Assembly: GCA_046292465.1 (NCBI GenBank)
Contig: JBKBRB010000037.1
Span: 1 to 5,070 of the forward strand
Reading direction: 5' to 3'
DNA length: 5,070 bases
DNA from: JANWWM01 sp046292465
GTDB taxonomy: Bacteria > Bacteroidota > Chlorobiia > Chlorobiales > Thermochlorobacteraceae
The notes under the pieces were generated by a model. The model ran no database searches. It saw only the letters and a program-made list of their open reading frames with translations, and was not told the DNA's origin. Shown here in pieces: positions 1-5,070 of this stretch (position 1 is the stretch's first letter; each line of letters opens with the position of its first letter). The translations under genes were made by a program, and so were the position numbers.

Positions 1-36
1 GGCAAAGAAGCCGTTAAAGACATCATGTTTAAGTGA
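1..36 (+). CDS. 3' end of an unidentified upstream gene (partial)
   Basis: Frame 1 is open from the window edge and ends in TGA at 34-36, giving the tail GKEAVKDIMFK. Of the other two plus frames, one stops at once and the other runs on across the Uma2 start, so this frame is the most natural end of a gene. It lies 14 bases before the Uma2 gene on the same strand, which suggests co-transcription. Eleven residues are too few to name a family. Confidence 0.4.
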   Translation, partial: GKEAVKDIMFK

Positions 37-50
37 AATATTTAAGTTAA

Positions 51-677
51 ATGGCTATGGAACAAGTTGCAGAAAAACGACACACCGAAGAAGAATACTT
101 CGCGCTGGAACTGGCTGAAAGAGACACAAAGCACGAATTTTTTGGAGGAGAAATTATTGCAATGGCAGGCGCAGAAATAGCGCACAACTCAATTTGTGCC
201 AACATCATCGGCGAGTTGAGAAACGAAGTCATCAAAAAGAACAAAAAGTGCCGTGTGCTCACGAGCGACCAGCGCGTTAGGGGATACGACAAAGAACGAG
301 AAGAATCGGTTTACTTTTATCCCGACGTCGTGCTTGTCTGTGGAACGCCAGAACTTACAGCAGAAACTACACCGAAAACCTTGCTCAATCCGACAGTTCT
401 CGTTGAAGTCTTGTCCAAATCCAACACAAGTCGAGAAGTGATGACCAAACTTAAATTTTACGCGGCGATTGACTCCTTAACCGATGTGTTGCTTGTAGAT
501 TCAGAGTCTATTCTGATAACGCACTTCGGGCGAGCCAAAGAAGGCGATTGGCTGACGCGCTCTTACACGAAGAAAAGTGAAAGTGTGCGCATACCGACTC
601 ACGACCTTGAATTAAGGCTTGCGGAAATTTATCGTGATGTGGAATTCTCATTGCCCCCGCTCAAAAATTCTCAATAG
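51..677 (+). CDS. Uma2 family (DUF820) putative restriction-endonuclease-fold protein
   Basis: This 208-residue protein matches the Uma2/DUF820 family (PF05685), which has a PD-(D/E)XK nuclease fold and is usually 180-210 residues long. Visible family marks, in order, are the opening TEEEYFALE; KHEFFGGEIIAMAG with E29 and E34; H45 after the GA turn; SDQRV with D73; YPDVVLVCG with the probable metal ligand D92; LVEVLSKS with E119; and K133 fourteen residues further on, at the family's usual spacing. The usual Asp ten residues after E119 is Glu (E129), and the usual EYVLVD strand reads DVLLVD. The putative catalytic D-E-K set is therefore present. The cellular role of the family is poorly known, so neither a substrate nor DNA cleavage can be claimed. 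ATG 51 was chosen; ATG 57 is a close alternative, and neither has a clear ribosome binding site. It is probably cytoplasmic, with no signal peptide or membrane segment. It probably shares a transcript with the gene ending at 36, and a possible terminator follows it. Confidence 0.88.
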   Translation: MAMEQVAEKRHTEEEYFALELAERDTKHEFFGGEIIAMAGAEIAHNSICANIIGELRNEVIKKNKKCRVLTSDQRVRGYDKEREESVYFYPDVVLVCGTPELTAETTPKTLLNPTVLVEVLSKSNTSREVMTKLKFYAAIDSLTDVLLVDSESILITHFGRAKEGDWLTRSYTKKSESVRIPTHDLELRLAEIYRDVEFSLPPLKNSQ

Positions 678-695
678 GTCGTGTTCAAACGCTGT

Positions 696-725
696 CTGAA
701 TTGTATATTACCGATTCAGTTTTCT
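696..725 (+). terminator. Possible rho-independent terminator after the Uma2 gene
   Basis: CTGAAT (696-701) pairs with ATTCAG (714-719). A T-G wobble pair (702/713) extends this to seven pairs around a ten-base loop. Four T residues follow (720-723), then CT. The stem is short and AT-rich, so termination would be weak at best. Its position, 18 bases after the Uma2 stop and just before a promoter-like site, fits a boundary between the two transcription units. Confidence 0.35.
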
Positions 726-733
726 GCTACAAT
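725..733 (+). promoter_or_regulatory. Extended -10 promoter candidate for gyrB
   Basis: TGC followed by TACAAT (hexamer 728-733) is a near-consensus extended -10 element for the housekeeping sigma factor. No good -35 hexamer lies 16-18 bases upstream; TTGTAT at 701-706 is 21 bases away, which is too far, so the extended element would have to compensate. A start of transcription near 740 is expected. That would fall after the TTG at 736 and before the ATG at 760, and so favours the ATG as the gyrB start. Confidence 0.4.
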
Positions 734-759
734 TTTTGCCACAATTTTCTCGTTATCAA

Positions 760-2715
760 ATGGAATTGACCGACACAAAAGAAACGAAACAAGCTTCAAC
801 TGCCGTCGATTATGGCGCAGAAAACATTCAAGTGCTTAGCGGCATTGAGCACGTGCGCAAGCGTCCTGCAATGTATATCGGTGATGTTGGCATTCGCGGG
901 TTGCATCACCTTGTTTATGAAATTGTCGATAACTCCGTCGACGAAGCCTTGGCGGGATACAACGATTACATTTATGTCTCAATCAATTCAGACGGTTCAA
1001 TCACGGTGCAAGATAGAGGGCGCGGGATTCCGGTTGGAATTAAAAAAGACACAGGAAAATCGGCATTGGAACTCGTGATGACCGTCATTGGTGCAGGCGG
1101 AAAGTTTGATAAAAATTCATACAAAGTCTCGGGCGGATTGCACGGCGTTGGCGCAAGCGTGGTGAACGCGCTCTCGGAATGGTGCGAAGTTGAAGTGCAA
1201 CGCGAAGGCAAAATTTACTTCCAACGCTACGAGCGCGGCGTTCCAACCGCTGATGTGAAAGAGACGGGCAAGTCCAAGCAATCGGGCACACGAACCACCT
1301 TCATGCCTGACCCGCTCATCTTCAAAAATCGCGACTTCCGATTCGAGACGCTCGCCGACCGCATGCGCGAACTGGCTTACCTCAATCGCAATCTCACCAT
1401 CATCATTGAAGATAAGCGCGACGGACAACGCGAAGAATTTCACTTCAAAGGCGGCATCGCAGAATTTGTCAGCGACCTCGATAAAAAGGCAAACCGACTT
1501 GCTATCACAAAGAAACTTGTCTATATCGAGGGCGAGAAAGACAATACCGTCGTGGAAATTGCGTTCCAATACAACAACTCGTATCAAGAAAATGTGTTCA
1601 GTTATGTCAATAACATCAACACGCACGAAGGCGGAACGCACCTAACAGGCTTTCGCAAAGCCTTGACGCGCACCTTCAATAACTACGCCGCGAAAAACGA
1701 CCTGCTCAAATCGGCAAAGAACCTTCAACTCACTGGCGACGACTATCGCGAAGGCTTAACGGCTGTCGTTTCCGTCAAAGTGCCTGAACCACAGTTTGAG
1801 GGACAAACCAAAACCAAACTCGGCAACAGCGAAACGCAGACGATTGTCGAGACAATGGTCAACGAAAAACTCTCGGAATTTATCGAGCAAAATCCGGGCG
1901 TGGCGAAAATCATCATTGAAAAAGCCATTGGTGCGGCACAAGCCCGCGAAGCCGCACGTAAAGCCAAAGAACTCACACGCCGGAAATCCGCTCTCGACTC
2001 GTTCTCACTGCCGGGAAAACTCGCGGACTGCTCGATTTCCGACCCTGAACTCTGCGAACTTTACATTGTCGAGGGCGATAGTGCCGGCGGCTCCGCCAAA
2101 CAAGGTCGCGACCGACGCTTCCAAGCTATTCTGCCGCTCAAAGGCAAAATTTTGAATGTCGAGAAAGCGCGCCTCAACAAAATGCTCGAGAACGAAGAAA
2201 TTCGAACTATCATCACCGCACTCGGCACAGGCATTGGCGAAGGCGATTTCGATACCGAAAAACTGCGCTACGGAAAAATTATCCTCATGACCGACGCCGA
2301 TGTCGACGGCTCGCACATTCGCACGCTCCTACTCACCTTCTTTTTCCGCTATATGCGCGAAATTTTAGAAGCAGGCAAAGTTTTCATCGCACAGCCGCCA
2401 CTCTACCTCGTCAAATGCGGAAAGGAAAATGTGTATGCGTGGGACGACGAAGAGCGTAACGAAGCCATCAAACGCTTTGAATCGAAAGGCAAAGAGAACA
2501 TCGTGGTTCAGCGTTACAAAGGGCTTGGCGAAATGAACCCCGAACAACTTTGGGAAACAACCATGAACCCTGAAACGAGAACGCTCCTGCAAGTCGGCAT
2601 CGACAACGCCATCGAAGCCGATAAGGTGTTTTCAACCTTAATGGGCGATGAAGTCGAGCCGCGCCGTCAATTCATCGAAGCCAATGCGCGATACGTGCGC
2701 CGCTTAGATGTGTAA
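760..2715 (+). CDS. gyrB: DNA gyrase subunit B
   Basis: This 651-residue protein is the ATPase/TOPRIM subunit of type IIA topoisomerase. With GyrA it introduces negative supercoils at the cost of ATP. The GHKL ATPase domain (about 20-230) has E54 as general base, N58, D85 in DRGRGIP and GGLHGVG at 125-131. The transducer domain (about 235-405) has the QTK loop with K351. The TOPRIM domain (about 432-546) has E438 in EGDSAGG and D512/D514/D516 in DADVDG. The tail has QRYKGLGEMN (584-593) and MGDEVEPRR. From memory, numbering runs 12-14 ahead of E. coli GyrB, so D85, R148 and T177 correspond to the aminocoumarin-contact positions D73, R136 and T165, all unchanged. D440 and K461 (E. coli D426, K447) are also unchanged. 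The length shows that the roughly 170-residue insertion of proteobacterial GyrB is absent. QLWETTM and the TOPRIM wording favour GyrB over ParE. An in-frame TTG at 736 would add eight residues; ATG 760 is preferred. Neither has a clear Shine-Dalgarno. No gyrA, dnaA, dnaN or recF is in view. Confidence 0.97.
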   Translation: MELTDTKETKQASTAVDYGAENIQVLSGIEHVRKRPAMYIGDVGIRGLHHLVYEIVDNSVDEALAGYNDYIYVSINSDGSITVQDRGRGIPVGIKKDTGKSALELVMTVIGAGGKFDKNSYKVSGGLHGVGASVVNALSEWCEVEVQREGKIYFQRYERGVPTADVKETGKSKQSGTRTTFMPDPLIFKNRDFRFETLADRMRELAYLNRNLTIIIEDKRDGQREEFHFKGGIAEFVSDLDKKANRLAITKKLVYIEGEKDNTVVEIAFQYNNSYQENVFSYVNNINTHEGGTHLTGFRKALTRTFNNYAAKNDLLKSAKNLQLTGDDYREGLTAVVSVKVPEPQFEGQTKTKLGNSETQTIVETMVNEKLSEFIEQNPGVAKIIIEKAIGAAQAREAARKAKELTRRKSALDSFSLPGKLADCSISDPELCELYIVEGDSAGGSAKQGRDRRFQAILPLKGKILNVEKARLNKMLENEEIRTIITALGTGIGEGDFDTEKLRYGKIILMTDADVDGSHIRTLLLTFFFRYMREILEAGKVFIAQPPLYLVKCGKENVYAWDDEERNEAIKRFESKGKENIVVQRYKGLGEMNPEQLWETTMNPETRTLLQVGIDNAIEADKVFSTLMGDEVEPRRQFIEANARYVRRLDV

Positions 2716-2727
2716 CAAAACCGTAAT

Positions 2728-2787
2728 GCACAGATGTGCGAACAAAACTTTATGTTTGCATCAACCAACAAAGTGAGTTCGCACATG
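2728..2787 (+). promoter_or_regulatory. Competing inverted repeats over the phosphatase start
   Basis: A perfect ten-base inverted repeat is formed by ATGTGCGAAC (2734-2743) and GTTCGCACAT (2777-2786), with a 33-base spacer. Its right arm ends on the first two bases of the ATG at 2785. The left arm has two other possible partners. GTTTGCA (2754-2760) pairs with TGCGAAC (2737-2743) with one G-U pair and a ten-base loop. GCAC (2728-2731) pairs with GTGC (2736-2739) in a small hairpin. In mRNA these pairings exclude one another, and only the long one covers the start codon. This could be a translational switch or a two-half-site operator, but function is inference. Confidence 0.4.
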
Positions 2788-4443
2788 AAAAACCTTGTCG
2801 CGCTTCTTCTTGTTTTGCCTACATTTCTTCTCGCGCAATCAAAATCAACAGGGGAAAAACCCAAACTCGTTGTCGGCATCGTTGTCGACCAACTGCGCTA
2901 CGACTACCTCACACGCCTCGAAAAACACTTTTTACCTGCTACAAAAAATTCGGGTGGTTTTAACCGTCTTCTCAAAAACGGCGCAAGCCTTAGCGAAGCG
3001 CATTACACGTTTGCAAACACGCTCACGGCGGTTGGGCACGAAACTTTCCTTTCGGGCGTCAATCCTTCACGAAGCGGCATGATTGCCAACGATTGGTATG
3101 CGCGAGAAATCAAGCAGGGAATGTATTGCGTGTGGGATTCTACGGTTCAAGCGGTTGGAATCGCGCCTGAAAAAAAAGCGGGCAAAATGTCGCCCAAAAA
3201 CGCGCTCGTTGAAAACGTGTGCGACGCACTCAAAAAGGAATCGCCGCAAAGCAAAGTGATTGGCATTGCGCTCAAAGATAGAGGCGCGATTTTACCCGCA
3301 GGCAAACGCGCCGACGCCGCCTATTGGTTCGACACCGAATCAGGCAACTGGATTACTTCAACCTACTACCGAAACGCACTTCCCGATTGGCTCAACGAGT
3401 TCAATGCACGGAAATTGCCTGAAAGTTACCTCGGTAAAACTTGGACGCGATTGCTTCCCGAAAAAAATTACACCAACATCGACCACGCGCCCGGCGAAGG
3501 CACGCTTCTCGGCGAAAGCGAACCTGTTTTTCCGCACAAAGTCCTCGACCTTCGAACAGCACCCGATAATCCATTCTTCAAGCGCAATAAACTTTACGAC
3601 CCCATTCCCGCCACGCCCTTCGGCTCTGAACTCACGCTCGAGGTTGCCAAAGCCGCCATCGAGGGCGAATCGCTCGGTATGCGCGGCGTAACCGATGTGC
3701 TCGCCGTCTCCATCTCGACCGTTGATTACTGCGGACACATCTTCGGCTCTGAAAGCCACGAAGCGCAAGATTTAGTGCTTCGGCTCGATCGGCAACTCGA
3801 CGACTTCTTCAAATTCATTGATAAGAAAATCGGCTTCGAGAATTGCCTCTTTGTGCTCACGGCTGACCATGGCGTTGCGCCGATTCCTGAACAAACGCCG
3901 GGCGGATTGCGCCTCTACGAAAAGCCCTTTCTCGATTCGCTCAAAGCCGCCGTCGATACGCTCTACCCAAATGTGATTGAAGCCTTCACCAACAGCGAGG
4001 TTTATCTCAATCAAAAAGAAATTGCGGAGAAGAAATATGAACTTGGCGAAGTGGAAAAGTTCGTCGGCTTAATGGGCATGCACCTAAGCGGCGTGGTGAA
4101 TTACTACACGCGCCAAGAGTTGATGAATTTGCAAGAAGTGTTGGCGTTTGACTCCGTCGGCACGATGGTGTTGAACTCGTTTCACCCTGCACGAAGCGGC
4201 GATGTGAAACTCGTTTTGAAAGAGAACGCCTTTTTTTCGTATCGCCAAACAGGCACCACACACGGCACGCATCATCGCTACGACACGCACGTGCCCATTC
4301 TCTTTTGCGGCAAGGGGATTCAGCGCGGCAAATTTGCTCAAAAATCCGCCGTGATTGACATTGCACCTACCCTTCACCGATTGCTCCAACTTCAAACGCC
4401 AATGCGCTACGACGGACGCGTGCTGAACGAAATACTCAAATAA
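2785..4443 (+). CDS. Exported PafA-like alkaline phosphatase (type I phosphodiesterase/nucleotide pyrophosphatase superfamily)
   Basis: This 552-residue protein is a predicted two-zinc phosphate monoesterase of the alkaline phosphatase superfamily. It should release phosphate from organic phosphomonoesters outside the cytoplasm. From ATG 2785 it begins with a clean signal peptide: K2, a hydrophobic run at 4-16, and a likely cut after A17. The upstream in-frame ATGs at 2734 and 2752 would bury this, so 2785 is chosen; AAGTGAG at 2771-2777 is a weak ribosome-binding candidate seven bases away. The active-site set matches Elizabethkingia PafA as I remember it: zinc ligands D35, D314, H318, D361, H362 and H493; nucleophile T81 in NTLTAVGH; N102 in IANDWY; and the K164-x-R166 pair in ALKDRGA, which marks monoesterases of this clade rather than diesterases. 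TADHG and TTHGTHH are textbook. The gene follows gyrB by 69 bases. It has no obvious phosphate-regulon box, and inverted repeats cover its start. The superfamily is certain. Monoesterase activity rests on the motifs, and a nucleotide pyrophosphatase is the alternative. Confidence 0.9.
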   Translation: MKNLVALLLVLPTFLLAQSKSTGEKPKLVVGIVVDQLRYDYLTRLEKHFLPATKNSGGFNRLLKNGASLSEAHYTFANTLTAVGHETFLSGVNPSRSGMIANDWYAREIKQGMYCVWDSTVQAVGIAPEKKAGKMSPKNALVENVCDALKKESPQSKVIGIALKDRGAILPAGKRADAAYWFDTESGNWITSTYYRNALPDWLNEFNARKLPESYLGKTWTRLLPEKNYTNIDHAPGEGTLLGESEPVFPHKVLDLRTAPDNPFFKRNKLYDPIPATPFGSELTLEVAKAAIEGESLGMRGVTDVLAVSISTVDYCGHIFGSESHEAQDLVLRLDRQLDDFFKFIDKKIGFENCLFVLTADHGVAPIPEQTPGGLRLYEKPFLDSLKAAVDTLYPNVIEAFTNSEVYLNQKEIAEKKYELGEVEKFVGLMGMHLSGVVNYYTRQELMNLQEVLAFDSVGTMVLNSFHPARSGDVKLVLKENAFFSYRQTGTTHGTHHRYDTHVPILFCGKGIQRGKFAQKSAVIDIAPTLHRLLQLQTPMRYDGRVLNEILK

Positions 4444-4455
4444 AGCAGGTCTTTA
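4441..4455. repeat. Small inverted repeat joining two convergent stop codons
   Basis: TAAAG (4441-4445) and CTTTA (4451-4455) form a five-pair hairpin around a five-base loop. Its outer ends are the TAA of the phosphatase gene and the TAA, read as TTA, of the minus-strand metY relic. No T-run follows on the plus strand, so it is not a convincing terminator, and none other was found for the phosphatase gene. Confidence 0.3.
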
Positions 4456-4746
4456 CGCCTCCGATAACGCTCGCTCAAAATCGGCGATTAAGTCGTCGAT
4501 GTGTTCGATTCCGACTGAAAGGCGAATCAATCCCGTTCCGATGTCTGCCGCGTTTCGCTGTTCGTCGGTGTAATGATACTGCCACATCGAGGCGGGGTGA
4601 ACGATGAATGAAGCGTTGTGCGCGTTCAAACTGTTCGCTCTCGCTCTTGCTTTTGACTTCAAACTCATCATGCCTAAACTGCTTTGCATTTACGCCGTTG
4701 CTAAGGCGTGTTGTGGGTGCGAGCGAAGAAACGCAAAATACACACG
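4453..4746 (-). pseudogene. metY: Decayed C-terminal fragment of O-acetylhomoserine sulfhydrylase (Cys/Met PLP enzyme family)
   Basis: Read on the minus strand, this stretch ends in LIRLSVGIEHIDDLIADF, preceded by IVHPASMWQYHYTDEQR. Both are hallmarks of the C-terminus of O-acetylhomoserine aminocarboxypropyltransferase, which makes homocysteine from O-acetylhomoserine and sulfide. Further upstream in the same frame are SHPQHALA (4702-4722), LGMMSLKSKA and NSLNAHNAS, all recognisable but out of register. From memory of the family, roughly a dozen or more residues are missing between SHPQHALA and HPAS, lost in several small in-frame pieces. TAA at 4690-4692 breaks the frame. Beyond about 4746 the match fades; a frame change near 4750 may hide a few more residues. 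The N-terminal three quarters, including the lysine that binds pyridoxal phosphate, is absent, so no enzyme can be made. ATG 4689 could start a 78-residue peptide, but nothing supports its expression. The family call is firm. The exact member (MetY or cystathionine synthase relatives) is less so. Confidence 0.82.
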
Positions 4747-4784
4747 CTCGCAGTTTGAATCCATGTGAACCCTCGTTTTGTTGC

Positions 4785-4922
4785 GCGCAATGTTATTTGC
4801 TCAAAGGACTGACAACGAAAGAGATTGCACAAGCCATGCAACGCTCGCCACGAAGCATTGACGCGCACGGCTTCACTATCAACGCTTCACGCTTTGACGC
4901 CGCGCGCAAAAAAAAATTTTGA
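4785..4922 (+). pseudogene. Fragment of a LuxR-type helix-turn-helix regulator
   Basis: In the plus frame ending with TGA at 4920-4922, the residues CYLLKGLTTKEIAQAM (4791-4838) and RSPRSIDAH (4842-4868) fit the LuxR/GerE DNA-binding domain: the GLTxKEIA scaffold helix, then SPRSIDAH as the recognition helix. One residue seems missing before GLT. After IDAHGFTI the expected IRKKL-type helix is interrupted by NASRFDAA and resumes as RKKKF before the stop. Three near copies of ACGCTT (4882-4900) and a nine-A run (4908-4916) there suggest slippage or small duplications. The frame stays open back to ATG 4608, but that part is antisense to the metY relic and shows no receiver, PAS or GAF domain. 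A 104-residue protein is formally possible; I judge it a relic of a larger regulator. Confidence 0.55.
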
Positions 4923-4926
4923 ATTG

Positions 4927-5010
4927 TCAAAAATCTATTTTACCTTTTTCCTCGACGAGAAAATTTTGTTGAAGCACCCCACGGCTTTCAAACAAAGCCT
5001 TGTGCGTGCA
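4927..5010 (-). other. Unrecognised open stretch, possible end of a decayed gene
   Basis: The minus strand is open for 27 codons, ending in TGA at 4927-4929, and reads HKALFESRGVLQQNF, LVEEKGKIDF. It looks protein-like, but a TGA at 5011-5013 blocks the frame upstream. A second minus frame further upstream reads SLEAETNLATLR, then a stop, then TEQGITDAR. Joined by frameshifts, the pieces vaguely recall the helical repeats of TolC-type outer membrane proteins, but this is too weak to name. The exactly opposite plus frame is also open from 4813 to the window edge, with no convincing start. Apart from this and the hairpins listed separately, nothing was recognised in 4923-5070. Confidence 0.22.
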
Positions 5011-5020
5011 TCAGTGATGC
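4980..5020. repeat. Two small adjacent hairpins
   Basis: GGCTTT (4983-4988) pairs with AAAGCC (4994-4999) around CAAAC. Outer CAC/GTG pairs (4980-4982 with 5002-5004) extend it after a two-T bulge. Immediately after comes GCATC-AGT-GATGC (5008-5020), a five-pair stem with a three-base loop. Neither is followed by a T-run on either strand, so they are not called terminators. Their role is unknown. Confidence 0.25.
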
Positions 5021-5070
5021 CCTGTTCTGTTCATCGCAAGGTGGCAAGATTCGTCTCTGCTTCAAGACTC

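Noticed and set aside
28..47. Direct repeat TTTAAGT (28-34 and 41-47) and the palindrome AAATATTT
   Set aside because: These are short and AT-rich, at a gene junction where such repeats arise by chance; no operator family was recognised.
736..759. TTG at 736 as the gyrB start
   Set aside because: It adds only eight residues (MPQFSRYQ) with no ribosome binding site and lies before the transcription start expected from the -10 element; ATG 760 is simpler.
1117..1641. Long minus-strand open frame inside gyrB (174 codons)
   Set aside because: It is the antisense shadow of a strongly conserved coding sequence and contains no recognisable domain words.
2734..2784. ATG 2734 or 2752 as the phosphatase start
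   Set aside because: Both would put polar residues before the signal peptide; ATG 2785 gives a standard exported N-terminus.
3358..3768. Minus-strand open frame inside the phosphatase gene (136 codons)
   Set aside because: It lies opposite conserved phosphatase coding sequence and shows no family resemblance; it is best explained by codon bias.
4691..4707. ACGCC/GGCGT hairpin
   Set aside because: It is only five pairs, lies inside the metY relic coding sequence and has no T-run on either strand.
4813..5070. Plus-strand open frame running off the window edge
   Set aside because: It has no plausible start codon or family words, and it is codon-for-codon antisense to the more protein-like minus-strand stretch at 4927-5010.

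Overview
The window has the look of a free-living, diderm bacterium of the Bacteroidota/Chlorobiota kind. This is a lean, not a proof. It rests on three things: a short (about 650-residue) GyrB without the proteobacterial insertion, a PafA-type two-zinc alkaline phosphatase with a signal peptide, and the near absence of Shine-Dalgarno sequences before the starts. No rRNA, tRNA, CRISPR array or intact insertion sequence was seen.

Layout. Positions 1-36 are the last codons of an upstream plus-strand gene that cannot be identified. After 14 bases comes an intact Uma2-family (DUF820) PD-(D/E)XK-type protein (51-677). An 82-base gap holds a terminator-like hairpin running straight into an extended -10 promoter, and then gyrB (760-2715), complete and with every catalytic residue that was checked. 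A 69-base gap contains an unusual set of competing inverted repeats that reach into the start codon of the next gene. That gene is an exported PafA-like alkaline phosphatase (2785-4443) with a full set of metal, nucleophile and phosphate-contact residues.

From 4444 to the end (about 630 bases) there is no intact gene. Instead there are pieces of genes on alternating strands. One is the C-terminal part of an O-acetylhomoserine sulfhydrylase (MetY/Cys-Met PLP enzyme family) on the minus strand, with an in-frame stop and several small internal losses. The next is a LuxR-type helix-turn-helix fragment on the plus strand. The last is an unrecognised open stretch on the minus strand. I read this as a scar of gene decay, though an assembly artefact at a contig end cannot be excluded from sequence alone.

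The three intact genes do not form an obvious pathway: DNA supercoiling, a putative nuclease-fold protein and phosphate scavenging. I see no clearly new multi-gene system. The observations most worth a second look are the switch-like inverted repeats over the phosphatase start and the mosaic of decayed genes at the right end.
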